NCBI GenBank assembly: GCA_023251555.1
Contig: JAHEYN010000009.1
Span: forward strand, 1 to 64,000
Direction of reading: 5' to 3'
Source of the DNA: Bacteroidota bacterium
Lineage (GTDB): Bacteria > Bacteroidota > Bacteroidia > AKYH767-A > JAHEYN01
DNA: 64,000 nt
Shown here: positions 1-7,518 of the stretch, one piece after another
Layout: each line of letters begins with the position of its first letter
How positions within the stretch are numbered: position 1 is the stretch's first letter
Translations under genes and position numbers: made by a program
Notes under the pieces: model-generated
Databases searched by the model: none
Told to the model about the DNA's origin: nothing
The model's input: only the letters and a program-made list of their open reading frames with translations

Positions 1-749
1 ATGTCCGTAACCTGTGCTGCCAGCAGGTCAATGATAAATACTGCGAGGGACGAGATCACTACTGCAAGGTTGGCAGCTTTGCCTACTCCTTCAGTTCCTC
101 TTGATGTGCTGTAGCCTTCATAGCACCCGATGGTACCTATGGCAAACCCGAAGAATACCGACTTGGAGACGGAAGGCAGCACATCCCCGAAGCCGATGCT
201 TTCAAACACCTGGCTGGTATACAGGCTGAAGCTTACCACGCCCCTGATGTTCACCCCGAGGTATCCCCCGTACAGCGCAATGGCATCGGCCGCAATAACA
301 AGCAGGGGAAGCATAAGTGTGGCAGCTATGATCCTTGTGGCTACAAGGTATTTAAAAGGATTGGTGCCCGATACTTCCATGGCGTCAATCTGCTCCGTGA
401 CTTTCATTGAACCGAGCTCAGCCCCTATGCTCGAGCCTATCCTCCCCGCACAGATGAGAGCGGTAACAATGGGAACAATCTCCCTTACCAGGGAAACGGA
501 TACCATTGCCGGAAGCCAGGACTCGGCGCCAAACTCTACCAGCGTCGGACGAGACTGTATGGTGATCACCAGCCCCATTATGAATGCCGTTGTCGCCACC
601 AGCGGAAGTGAGCGATACCCCGTCTCCAATGACTGCCTCATCAGCTCCCTGAACTCATAGGGAGGCCTGAAGCCTTCACGGAAAAATCTTCCGATAAAAT
701 GCATCATCCTGCCTGCTTCGGCAAAGAAAAATTCAACCCTGTTCATCAT
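1..749 (-). CDS. mlaE: MlaE/YrbE-family lipid ABC transporter permease (3' end cut by window edge)
   Basis: The minus strand reads as one open frame from an ATG at 749 (second ATG at 746) to the window edge. It gives about 249 residues of a MlaE permease, the inner-membrane part of the Mla/YrbE-type ABC system that moves phospholipids or other lipids between membranes. Visible family features are an amphipathic N-terminus, the stretch LPLVATTAFIMGLVITIQ, the core GAELGSMKVTEQIDAMEVSG, and hydrophobic helices ending in VISSLAVFIIDLLAAQ. Only a few C-terminal residues should be missing, because the family is about 245-265 residues long. In this phylum the ATPase (mlaF) usually follows, which would lie outside the window to the left. 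The family is clear. The exact lipid substrate cannot be read from sequence. Confidence 0.9.
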   Translation of the reverse strand, partial: MMNRVEFFFAEAGRMMHFIGRFFREGFRPPYEFRELMRQSLETGYRSLPLVATTAFIMGLVITIQSRPTLVEFGAESWLPAMVSVSLVREIVPIVTALICAGRIGSSIGAELGSMKVTEQIDAMEVSGTNPFKYLVATRIIAATLMLPLLVIAADAIALYGGYLGVNIRGVVSFSLYTSQVFESIGFGDVLPSVSKSVFFGFAIGTIGCYEGYSTSRGTEGVGKAANLAVVISSLAVFIIDLLAAQVTD

Positions 750-902
750 TCTGATAAGTAAAGTAAAAGTATCCGGAACCCCCCCGCCGGCTTAATGAGT
801 AACCTCAGAGGAAGGCATGATAAATGTCAGCAGCCGCGCTGACTGCAGTCAGCGGAAACATTTATTACCTCCTGCATTTTTGCAGAGATAAAAATTCCCC
901 TC

Positions 903-1532
903 ATGAGTAAAATGAAATCAATGACTATGTCTTTCAGTGAGAAAACGGTTGAGCTTTTGAAAAAATCCAGAACCGAGCTGGAGGAGTTTCGTGTCCGCTT
1001 GTCACTTGGGAAAATGGACGCTGCCGATGAATACGAAGAGATGAAAAAAAACCTGAGGGAACAGCTTCACGACACCCGGCTTACCCTCACCGGTTTTGAA
1101 AAGGAAAACCGGGAAAAAATCCGGGGGCTCGGAAAAAAGATCGAACAGCTGCAGCTGCAGCTCGCCCCGGGCAAAGCCTCTTCCCGGAAGATTTTTTCAG
1201 ACCGGATGAAGAATGCAGCGCAGGCCGTACATGCTGTCCGGGAGGATCTGAGAGACAGAGAAATGGTATTTCATGAAACATTTACTCACCTGGCGCATGC
1301 CGTTGAACTGTTCATGATAAAACTACAGATGCTGCAGCTGAAAATCAAACTCGGACAGTATGAGCTGAGCGAAAAATGGGAAGAAATGAAAAATAAACTT
1401 GCCCGCCATGTTAATGAGTTCAGACTGCGCATGCATGAGAAGGAAGGCAGCCTCGTCCGGCAATGGGGTGGTCTCAATGAGGAAATCTCCTCTGCCTACA
1501 AAAATTTTCTTTCCGTTTTTGAAGGGGAATAA
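903..1532 (+). CDS. hypothetical cytoplasmic coiled-coil protein
   Basis: A 209-residue protein, strongly charged and almost wholly helical by composition, with heptad-like patterns throughout (for example LKKSRTELEEFRVRL and KIRGLGKKIEQLQLQL). It has no signal peptide, no membrane segment and no catalytic motif that I recognise. Two segments look alike, around residues 35-55 (GKMDAADEYEEMKKNLREQL) and 155-175 (GQYELSEKWEEMKNKLARHV), which suggests an internal duplication of a helical unit. It is transcribed divergently from mlaE and convergently with the UbiB-like gene, so it appears monocistronic. Later in-frame ATGs at codons 4, 7 and 9 are alternative starts. The function is unknown. A structural or scaffold role is only a guess from the coiled-coil character. 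Confidence 0.7.
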   Translation: MSKMKSMTMSFSEKTVELLKKSRTELEEFRVRLSLGKMDAADEYEEMKKNLREQLHDTRLTLTGFEKENREKIRGLGKKIEQLQLQLAPGKASSRKIFSDRMKNAAQAVHAVREDLRDREMVFHETFTHLAHAVELFMIKLQMLQLKIKLGQYELSEKWEEMKNKLARHVNEFRLRMHEKEGSLVRQWGGLNEEISSAYKNFLSVFEGE

Positions 1533-1626
1533 GAAGAAGAGCCCTGATTCCGGCTGCTGAGTACTGAATCTGCTGAGGCTCCCGGGTACATCCGTAATAA
1601 ATTGGTATTAAACCCAGACCTTCTTG

Positions 1627-1653
1627 TCCGCCTTAGCGGAACGCGAAGGCGGA
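1627..1653. repeat. short palindromic repeat (TCCGCCTT...AAGGCGGA)
   Basis: Inverted repeat with 8-base arms, TCCGCCTT (1627-1634) and AAGGCGGA (1646-1653), around an 11-base loop. It sits between the convergent coiled-coil and UbiB-like genes, just past the UbiB stop. There is no T-run on either side, so it is not a textbook intrinsic terminator. It may be a dispersed palindromic repeat or an RNA 3'-end hairpin. Confidence 0.5.
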
Positions 1654-1660
1654 TTACGCC

Positions 1661-3367
1661 TCATCTCTCATCATGATCTCCTTTGCGAACATCCCGCAGC
1701 ATCTGCAGTACAACTAAGATTGCAAAAGAAAACCCTGCAATTCCTGCTACAGAAGTGTTATGCCATTTGGGAGGAACTCCTGCCACGATCAGCAGGGATG
1801 ACCCTATAATCAGCGCACTCGCAATCACGGCCGAAATAACCTGCCTGCTGATCCGGTTCAGGGTGTGGACCAGCGGGTCAATGCCTTTGTGCTCAAGATC
1901 CACCTTTATTTCCCCGCTGTTGACTTTCCTTATGGCATTCTTCAGGTCCCTCGGGAAATCTTCCATGTAAATTCCCATCTCGTACACCGAGTTGAGGATG
2001 CGCTTTGCAAACTGCAGAGGGTTGTAATGCCTTGCCACCACCTTCACCATGTATTTCCTTGCCATTGCAGTGATGTCGAGATGAGGGTCCAGTTGTCTGG
2101 CAACGCCTTCAACAGAAACGAGGGAGCGTGCCAGCAGGAAAAAATGCACCGGAACCTTCAGTTCGTGTTTGAGAATAATATCCTTGAGTTCCAGGAGGAT
2201 GGTGCTCATCTCGTTCTGGTGCACCTCTTCCACGGAATAGTTGTTTACAAACTCGAACAGATCAGTTTCCAGGCCGCGGTAGTTCTTTACTACGGTGTCA
2301 TCAGACAGCTGCTGCAGGGCTTTGATGATTTTTCTGATATCTTTTGATTTGATGGAGAGAAAGAGATATCCCAATTGCTCGAGATCCTTGCGCAGTATGC
2401 TTCCCATCATCCCGTAATCTATGAAGCATACCACGTTCCCGGGCAGTACGAAAATATTTCCGGGGTGAGGGTCGGCATGAAAAAATCCATAACGGAACAC
2501 CTGCCTGAAATATGAATCAATCAGCCGCCGGGCGATAAGATGCCTGTCGTACCCGCCGGCTTCAAGTCTTTTTATATCAGAAATTTTTATCCCGTCAATA
2601 AACTCGAGGGTGAGAACTTTCCCCGTGGTGAATTCTTTATACACACGGGGGGAACGCACAGTTCCATCGTTGTGCTTGTCTGCGGTAAAATTACCCGCGA
2701 AGCGCTGAACATTCACCGACTCATGAATGAAGTCAAGCTCCTTCATGATACTTTCCTCGAAGTTGCGGATAAGCCCTGCCGGGTCGAAGGCTTTGATGGA
2801 AGGGACCCTGCGGACCAGCATCTCTGCAAGTTCATACATAATCCGGATGTCAGAGATTATCGTCTCCCTGATGCCCGGCCGCTGTACCTTCACCACGACC
2901 TGTTCCATTGTCCTGAGCACCGCCTTGTGCACCTGGGCCATGGAGGCTGAAGCAAATGCTTCCGTCTCGAAAGAGGAAAAGATCCCGGCAGTGCTTTTAC
3001 CGAGTTCTTTCAGGATGACCTCCTCGGCCACAGCACCGGGCAGGGGAGGGACGGAGTCCTGGAGTTTTTCCAGCTCATCAATGAGTTCGCGCGGCATCAG
3101 GTCAGGACGGTTGCTCAGGAGCTGGCCGAATTTTACAAAGGTAGGCCCCAGCTCTTCCGCTACCATCCGCATCTTCTGCCACTTGGTGAGATGAAGGGAA
3201 TGCTCGTATGTTTTCTTCGGAAGAAGTTTTTTCAGGAATGGGAAATGCCGCTCCTGCTCAAGATAGGCCACCAGGTCCTCAAACCCGTACCTCGCAAAGA
3301 CCCTGATGATGTGGTTGTATCTCCTGATATGGTGATACTTTTTATCAAGATAGGAGAGTAATCCCAT
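1661..3367 (-). CDS. ABC1/AarF/UbiB-family atypical kinase-like protein
   Basis: A 568-residue member of the ABC1 (AarF/UbiB/ADCK) family, a protein-kinase-like fold with ATPase activity linked to isoprenoid-quinone metabolism. Visible motifs in order: the family KxGQ signature FVKFGQLLSNRPDLMP at about residues 78-91; an Ala-rich nucleotide loop FASASMAQVHKA near 137-148; the catalytic-loop equivalent FFHADPHPGN; and the DFG equivalent CFIDYG. Two hydrophobic C-terminal segments (VISAVIASALIIGSSLLIVAG and a following helix) fit the usual membrane anchor. The upstream phasin-like gene ends three bases before this ATG, so the two are co-transcribed. Bacteroidota make menaquinone, so a role in quinone lipid handling is an inference. 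Family assignment is secure. Confidence 0.92.
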   Translation of the reverse strand: MGLLSYLDKKYHHIRRYNHIIRVFARYGFEDLVAYLEQERHFPFLKKLLPKKTYEHSLHLTKWQKMRMVAEELGPTFVKFGQLLSNRPDLMPRELIDELEKLQDSVPPLPGAVAEEVILKELGKSTAGIFSSFETEAFASASMAQVHKAVLRTMEQVVVKVQRPGIRETIISDIRIMYELAEMLVRRVPSIKAFDPAGLIRNFEESIMKELDFIHESVNVQRFAGNFTADKHNDGTVRSPRVYKEFTTGKVLTLEFIDGIKISDIKRLEAGGYDRHLIARRLIDSYFRQVFRYGFFHADPHPGNIFVLPGNVVCFIDYGMMGSILRKDLEQLGYLFLSIKSKDIRKIIKALQQLSDDTVVKNYRGLETDLFEFVNNYSVEEVHQNEMSTILLELKDIILKHELKVPVHFFLLARSLVSVEGVARQLDPHLDITAMARKYMVKVVARHYNPLQFAKRILNSVYEMGIYMEDFPRDLKNAIRKVNSGEIKVDLEHKGIDPLVHTLNRISRQVISAVIASALIIGSSLLIVAGVPPKWHNTSVAGIAGFSFAILVVLQMLRDVRKGDHDER

Positions 3368-3370
3368 TGC

Positions 3371-3721
3371 TCAGGACTTTGCCTCCCTGCGCAGAGCCTC
3401 TATTTTGCCGCGCAGTTCTTCCAGCTCGCCACGGAGTTTCCGGACTTCGGAAATATGCGCCAGTTGCAGCTTCTCATACACTTTCTCCGCCATCTCGCCA
3501 ATCTTTTTTTCTATGTCCTGCTCTGCCTCCTTTATCTTCAGGAGAAGCTGGTACATAAGCCCTTCCTCGTCATCCTGTTTTGCCTTTTCTGCCATCTCGT
3601 GCAGGGTATCCTTTGTGCTCTTTGCGAATTTGGAGAGTTGTGCCACAAGGTCTTTATCCCGGCTTACAAGATAAAGGTTGGTTCCCAGCCCCAGGAGCTC
3701 GATCATTGTTTTTGCTTTCAT
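3371..3721 (-). CDS. phasin-like helical protein
   Basis: A 116-residue helical protein with a mildly hydrophobic N-terminus (MKAKTMIELLGLGTNLYLVSRDKDLVAQLSKFAKS) and a long C-terminal coiled coil (EAEQDIEKKIGEMAEKVYEKLQ onward). The layout resembles the phasin / polyhydroxyalkanoate granule-associated superfamily, but similarity by eye is only architectural. It lies three bases upstream of the UbiB-like kinase, which suggests a functional pair. A TAATTTTG box at 3747-3754 lies upstream. No polyhydroxyalkanoate synthase is visible in the window, so a granule role is not supported by context. It could instead be a small adaptor for the kinase. Confidence 0.7.
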   Translation of the reverse strand: MKAKTMIELLGLGTNLYLVSRDKDLVAQLSKFAKSTKDTLHEMAEKAKQDDEEGLMYQLLLKIKEAEQDIEKKIGEMAEKVYEKLQLAHISEVRKLRGELEELRGKIEALRREAKS

Positions 3722-3746
3722 GGTTATGTTGTTTTTAAGATGTAAA

Positions 3747-3754
3747 CAAAATTA
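3747..3754 (-). promoter_or_regulatory. candidate -7 box for the phasin-like/UbiB-like pair
   Basis: TAATTTTG on the minus strand matches the Bacteroidota -7 consensus TAnnTTTG. It lies 25 bases before the ATG at 3721. No clear -33 TTG/TTTG sits at the expected distance, so this is weak. Confidence 0.35.
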
Positions 3755-3844
3755 CCGGGACAGGCATGGGTGCTGAATGACCTGTATCAGCACAGCGCGC
3801 GCACCCCGCTGATATATATCATTTCCCCCCGACAGGGGGACACC

Positions 3845-3852
3845 TAATTTTG
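3845..3852 (+). promoter_or_regulatory. candidate -7 box for the CBS-TerB pair
   Basis: TAATTTTG matches TAnnTTTG and lies 30 bases before the ATG at 3883. A TTT sits 20 bases upstream. The spacer contains a small inverted repeat (CCCCC...GGGGG), which could be an operator or a coincidence. Confidence 0.4.
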
Positions 3853-3882
3853 CCTGCAGCGAAATTCTAAAAAATCAAAGCC

Positions 3883-4311
3883 ATGAACCTCAACCTTCCT
3901 GTTTCAGTCATCATGCATCCCAACCCCGTGTCAGTGAAAGGTGACCAGAAGCTGGTCGACATCAAACATATTTACGAGAAGAAAAATTTTCACCGCCACA
4001 TCCCCGTTGTCTGTGACGGCGCTCCCGCAGGAATGATAAGCCTTATTGATTTCATGAGAATCGCCGAAGGAGCCTCACTCGACGACAGGCACGAACAATA
4101 TCAGCGCCTTACAGCAGCAGATATTATGACAAATCACGTGGTGGCAAAAGACGCAGATACCCCCATCCGCGAAATAGCCGAAATATTTGTGCGCAATGAA
4201 ATACATGCTATTCCCATTGTGAAGCACGGACAATTGGCCGGTATCGTTACCGCCACTGATGTAATCCGTTACCTGCTTGAAGCTGTTAAGAATATTCACT
4301 TAAATAAATAG
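3883..4311 (+). CDS. tandem CBS-domain protein
   Basis: A 142-residue protein made of two CBS motifs, roughly residues 8-62 (VIMHPNPVSVKGDQ... HIPVVCDGAPAGMISLIDF) and 78-136 (DIMTNHVVAKDADTPIREIAEIFVRNEIHAIPIVKHGQLAGIVTATDVIRYL). Paired CBS motifs form a Bateman module that usually binds adenine nucleotides and senses energy state. No enzyme or channel domain is attached, so it is a stand-alone sensor of unknown partner. The TerB-like gene begins two bases after its stop codon, so the two are almost certainly translated from one transcript. Confidence 0.88.
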   Translation: MNLNLPVSVIMHPNPVSVKGDQKLVDIKHIYEKKNFHRHIPVVCDGAPAGMISLIDFMRIAEGASLDDRHEQYQRLTAADIMTNHVVAKDADTPIREIAEIFVRNEIHAIPIVKHGQLAGIVTATDVIRYLLEAVKNIHLNK

Positions 4312-4313
4312 TT

Positions 4314-4703
4314 ATGAGTTACAGGAAATTTTACACAGAGCTTGGCAAGTTGCTGTATGCCGTTGCAGATGCCGACGGAGTTATACGCCCTCAGGAAGTT
4401 GCTGCGCTCAGGAATGTGGTAAGAAAGCGCTTCATCCCTCTCCACGCGGGTGCCGACAGCTACGGACAGGACCATGCCTACTATTCTGAGTTTGAGTTTG
4501 AAGCCCTTCAGGAACACAATGCAGATCCCGAACTTGCATTCTCTTCGTTCATCAGTTATGCAAAGGGGCACCCTAAAGAGTTTACCGGCGAAATGAAGAA
4601 GCTGTGCCTGCTTGCTGCAGAAGAAGTGGGGGAGGCTTTCTCCGGGAAAAATATTTATGAGGAAGAAATGATCCGGCGCCTGAAAGAAGAGCTGGAAGCA
4701 TGA
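4314..4703 (+). CDS. TerB-like helical protein
   Basis: A 129-residue protein with the TerB-family signature of a helix followed by an acidic turn, LLYAVADADGVIRPQEVAAL (residues 12-31), and a second helical half containing MKKLCLLAAEEVGEAFS. TerB-like domains are all-helical and bind metals through acidic residues in studied members. No other tellurite-resistance (Ter) gene is nearby, so a tellurite role is not implied. It follows the CBS gene by two bases. The last 19 codons and about 60 bases of downstream DNA occur a second time at 23292-23414, next to the restriction island. Confidence 0.72.
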   Translation: MSYRKFYTELGKLLYAVADADGVIRPQEVAALRNVVRKRFIPLHAGADSYGQDHAYYSEFEFEALQEHNADPELAFSSFISYAKGHPKEFTGEMKKLCLLAAEEVGEAFSGKNIYEEEMIRRLKEELEA

Positions 4704-4765
4704 CGGCTGCGCCCCCGCCGGAAGTTGCCATACCGCCTGCGCAAACTGTTTTTGAAATTATATCT
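4643..4765 (+). repeat. 3' end of the TerB-like gene, duplicated at 23292-23414
   Basis: This segment spans the last TerB codons, the TGA stop and about 62 bases downstream. It aligns without gaps to 23292-23414 with about 12 mismatches in 123 bases by eye. Because the similarity crosses the stop codon, it is a DNA-level duplication, not a conserved protein motif. Weaker similarity resumes near 4851-4882 and 23415-23440, as if the second copy lost the intervening AT-rich bases. Confidence 0.85.
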
Positions 4766-4820
4766 ACTCAGGACTGAATTTACTGTTGGTTCTGTTTCCC
4801 ATGATTCCTAATTTACTGGT

Positions 4821-4846
4821 TACTAAATTAAATTTTAAATTTAGTA
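4821..4846. repeat. AT-rich palindrome between convergent genes
   Basis: Nine-base arms TACTAAATT and AATTTAGTA flank an eight-base AT centre. It lies between the convergent TerB-like and flavin-reductase genes and is absent from the duplicated copy near 23.4 kb. It could act as a bidirectional 3'-end structure, but there is no GC stem or T-run. Confidence 0.4.
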
Positions 4847-4910
4847 CAGCTAATTAGGGAGTTAGTACATATCTCGGTACAGAATCACTTTGCCGGCACA
4901 ACTGCTCCTG

Positions 4911-5804
4911 TTAGCAGGAAAGCAATACCTTCCATGCCTCTGCCACCCTGCCTTCGTCAAGAAATTTTTTGGCAAGAAAGTGTAACTTCTCTTCCGGCAA
5001 ACCGCTGCCGGCCTTATGCTGCTGCAAAATAACGCGCATCTCGGCATTGCTTTTTTTAAACTCCTCCACCTCGCTTCCGGAAGGCATGTTTTCCGTGTTG
5101 CCAAGCTGCCCGAGATTGTTGCCGGTAAGAATTTTGCTGAGCCTTATCCGTTCCGGAAGATGGTCTACTCCCATACCCATGGTGGTAAGAGGTTTGGGAA
5201 CTTCAAAAACAGAACTCCCGGAGGCGCGGCAATAATAGTCTCCGCCCATGCGGGCAACAAGGTCTATCTTCCGGGGGTCTATCTTCCCGTCAGCCGAAAG
5301 CACATCTTCGCTGATGTGCATCAGCAACACCTCGCATATCACGAGATTGCCTGCACCACCCTCCTGCCCGAGTTCAATAATCTGGTTCACCCTGCACTCC
5401 ATCTGCACAGGGGATTCCTTTACCCGCGGAGGTTTTACCCGCACAGAGGGGAGAGGAGAAAAGCCTGCCTTTACAAATTCGTTTACCCCTTTGGGATATT
5501 CTGTGCTTGCGAGGGAAGCCTGGTGTACCATACCGTAACTCACCACGTTGATAACCACTTCCGGAATTTCTTTTACATTTTCAAGAGTGTGTTTAGTGGT
5601 ATTGTCCCTGACTCTCCGGGCGGGAGAAAAGACAAGGATGGGAGGTTTTGCGCTGAAGCAGTTAAAAAAACTGAACGGGCTAAGGTTGATGTTTCCGTTT
5701 GCATCTGTCGTGCTTGCAAAGGCAATGGGACGGGGCGCAACGGCTCCCAGAAGGTAACTGTGTACAAGTGCAGTTTTGGTTTCTTTCGGATCTACGGAGA
5801 TCAT
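4911..5804 (-). CDS. flavin reductase-like (FMN split-barrel) protein
   Basis: A flavin-reductase-like protein of about 298 residues. The N-terminal 200 residues carry the FMN-binding split-barrel signatures LLGAVAPRPIAFASTTDANG, SPFSFFNCFSAKPPILVFSP and a KHTLENV turn, as in the flavoredoxin/FlrA-type family. The C-terminal third, from about LPERIRLSKILTGNNLGQLG, is a helical extension. I place the start at the ATG at 5804 (MISVDPKETKT) because relatives begin there. An earlier ATG at 5849 would overlap the superoxide dismutase stop by 32 bases. It lies 13 bases downstream of the dismutase and on the same strand, which hints at a shared redox theme. The substrate is unknown. Confidence 0.82.
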   Translation of the reverse strand: MISVDPKETKTALVHSYLLGAVAPRPIAFASTTDANGNINLSPFSFFNCFSAKPPILVFSPARRVRDNTTKHTLENVKEIPEVVINVVSYGMVHQASLASTEYPKGVNEFVKAGFSPLPSVRVKPPRVKESPVQMECRVNQIIELGQEGGAGNLVICEVLLMHISEDVLSADGKIDPRKIDLVARMGGDYYCRASGSSVFEVPKPLTTMGMGVDHLPERIRLSKILTGNNLGQLGNTENMPSGSEVEEFKKSNAEMRVILQQHKAGSGLPEEKLHFLAKKFLDEGRVAEAWKVLLSC

Positions 5805-5817
5805 AGCCGGATGTTTT

Positions 5818-6549
5818 TCAGCGTTTCCTGAGATTATCGGATACGGCATCCCAGTTTACAAGGCTCCACCAGGCATTGACATATTCAGCACGCCTGTTCT
5901 GGTATTTAAGATAGTAGGCGTGCTCCCATACATCTATGCCGAGCAGGGGAATCCCCCTTGTTTCAGCAGTATCCATCAGGGGATTGTCCTGGTTGGGAGT
6001 GGAGGCGATTTCAAGCCTGCCGTTGGCGGATAGCAGCCATGCCCATCCTGAACCAAAGTGCTTTACCGCGGCTTCCGTGAACTTAGTCCTGAAATTATCG
6101 AAGGATCCAAAAGCAGTATTTATGGCCTCAGACAGGGGCCCTGAGGGCTGCCCTCCACCTCCCGGCTTCATGATCTTCCAGAACAGGGAGTGATTGTAAT
6201 GCCCGCCCCCGTTGTTTCTCACAGGCACGGGATATTTGGAAATATTCCTGATTATTTCTTCGGGAGAAGAAAACGGTTCAGTGGTTTTTTCCATGGCTTT
6301 GTTCAGGTTGGCAACATAAGCCGCATGGTGTTTCCCGTAGTGGATCTCCATCGTCATCTTATCAATGGCCGGTTCCAGGGCGTCAAACGCGTATGGTAAA
6401 GGAGGGAGTTCGAAAGATACAGTGCCGGGGGGAGCAAGGTTAAGGCCTGCGCCCGCCAGTTTATTTATGGAAGATGCAGCAACTCCTGCTGCAGCGAGAA
6501 GGGCGCTCTTTTTCAGGAATCCGCGGCGGGAAGAAGGATCTGCATGCAT
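5818..6549 (-). CDS. Fe/Mn superoxide dismutase with Tat signal peptide
   Basis: A 243-residue iron/manganese superoxide dismutase, which converts superoxide to oxygen and hydrogen peroxide. Metal ligands by family alignment are His70 (EIHYGKHH), His120 (HYNHSLFW), Asp206 and His210 (DVWEHAYY). The NHSLFW and GGHYN context is typical of Mn or metal-flexible enzymes, but metal choice is not certain. The N-terminus has a twin-arginine signal SRRGFLK followed by [11 protein letters not shown], so the folded enzyme should be exported to the periplasm. I prefer the ATG at 6549 over 6612 because it puts the twin arginine near the N-terminus. It lies 75 bases downstream of atpG on the same strand and may be read through from the ATP synthase operon. 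Confidence 0.93.
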   Translation of the reverse strand: MHADPSSRRGFLKKSALLAAAGVAASSINKLAGAGLNLAPPGTVSFELPPLPYAFDALEPAIDKMTMEIHYGKHHAAYVANLNKAMEKTTEPFSSPEEIIRNISKYPVPVRNNGGGHYNHSLFWKIMKPGGGGQPSGPLSEAINTAFGSFDNFRTKFTEAAVKHFGSGWAWLLSANGRLEIASTPNQDNPLMDTAETRGIPLLGIDVWEHAYYLKYQNRRAEYVNAWWSLVNWDAVSDNLRKR

Positions 6550-6624
6550 CGGGAGGGGGGAATTAAAGGTGTATGTTCGCGGCAAAGTTAAAAAATCCCC
6601 GCCCACCCTCAAACGGGTAATTGC

Positions 6625-7494
6625 CTATCCTTTAAGCGCTTCCGCTCCACTCACGATCTCGAGGATCTCCTTGGTAATTGCCGCCTGACGGGCTTTATTG
6701 TATGAAAGGCGAAGCTGTTTCAGCATCTCCTGGGCATTCTCGGTAGCCATGTTCATGGCGGTCATCCGTGCCCCATGCTCGGAAGCATGCGAATCAAGAA
6801 GAGCTTTATATAACTGTATTTTCAGCGACCTGGGAATGAGCTCCGTTACTATTTCTTCCTGCCCGGGCTCAAAAATATAATCAATGGATTGTTTCTTTTT
6901 TTCTTTTGAAGAAGGAGGGATGACCGGCAGGAACTGTTCTGTGGTTATTATCTGGACAGCTGCATTTTTAAACTGGTTGTAAACTATGCATATCTTATCA
7001 AACTTCTCTTCCCGGAAATCCTTCATAATGCTTTCTGCCAGCACTGCTGCGCTTTCGTAGGAAAGGTTTCCGAAGATGTCGTTATGATGTCCTTCATAAA
7101 GGTTTTTATTTTTGGAAAAGAATTCCGAGGCCTTCCTGCCTATGCACAGAACCTTCACATTTTTTTCTCTGTTTTGTTTTGCAAACTCTTTTGCCAGCAG
7201 CCTGTTGGCTGTACGGATGATGTTGGAGTTGAAAGCCCCGCACAACCCGCGGTTCGAAGTGATAAGCACAAGAAGCACCTTTTCTTCTCCCCTTATCCGG
7301 GTATAAATGCTTCCTCCTGCCCCGGACATATTTTCCATTATTCCCTTAAGCTTGGCGGCATACGGGCGAAGCCGGGTAACACCGTCCTGAGCTCTTTTCA
7401 GCTTGGCGGCCGACACCATTTTCATGGCTTTGGTGATTTGCTGGGTGGAGGAAACAGATTGTATTCTTATGCGGACTTCCTTAAGGTTTGGCAT
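6625..7494 (-). CDS. atpG: ATP synthase F1 subunit gamma
   Basis: The 289-residue gamma subunit, the rotating central shaft that couples proton flow through the c-ring to catalysis in the alpha/beta hexamer. Family signatures are the N-terminal helix PNLKEVRIRIQSVSSTQQITKAMKMVSAAKL and the C-terminal helix MTAMNMATENAQEMLKQLRLSYNKARQAAITKEILEIVSGAEAL. Length is normal. It is the last ATP synthase gene of this operon and follows atpA by 24 bases. The genes for beta (atpD) and epsilon (atpC), which would normally come next in many bacteria, are not here. Confidence 0.98.
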   Translation of the reverse strand: MPNLKEVRIRIQSVSSTQQITKAMKMVSAAKLKRAQDGVTRLRPYAAKLKGIMENMSGAGGSIYTRIRGEEKVLLVLITSNRGLCGAFNSNIIRTANRLLAKEFAKQNREKNVKVLCIGRKASEFFSKNKNLYEGHHNDIFGNLSYESAAVLAESIMKDFREEKFDKICIVYNQFKNAAVQIITTEQFLPVIPPSSKEKKKQSIDYIFEPGQEEIVTELIPRSLKIQLYKALLDSHASEHGARMTAMNMATENAQEMLKQLRLSYNKARQAAITKEILEIVSGAEALKG

Positions 7495-7518
7495 GGGTGG
7501 GACGTATTTCCTGGAGAA

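Noticed and set aside
4314..4703. Tellurite-resistance function for the TerB-like gene
   Set aside because: No other ter genes are near, and single TerB-like domains occur in many unrelated proteins.
5016..5831. A 271-codon plus-strand frame over the flavin reductase gene
   Set aside because: It is exactly antisense to a clear FMN split-barrel gene and has no recognisable motif. GC-rich third positions create such shadows.
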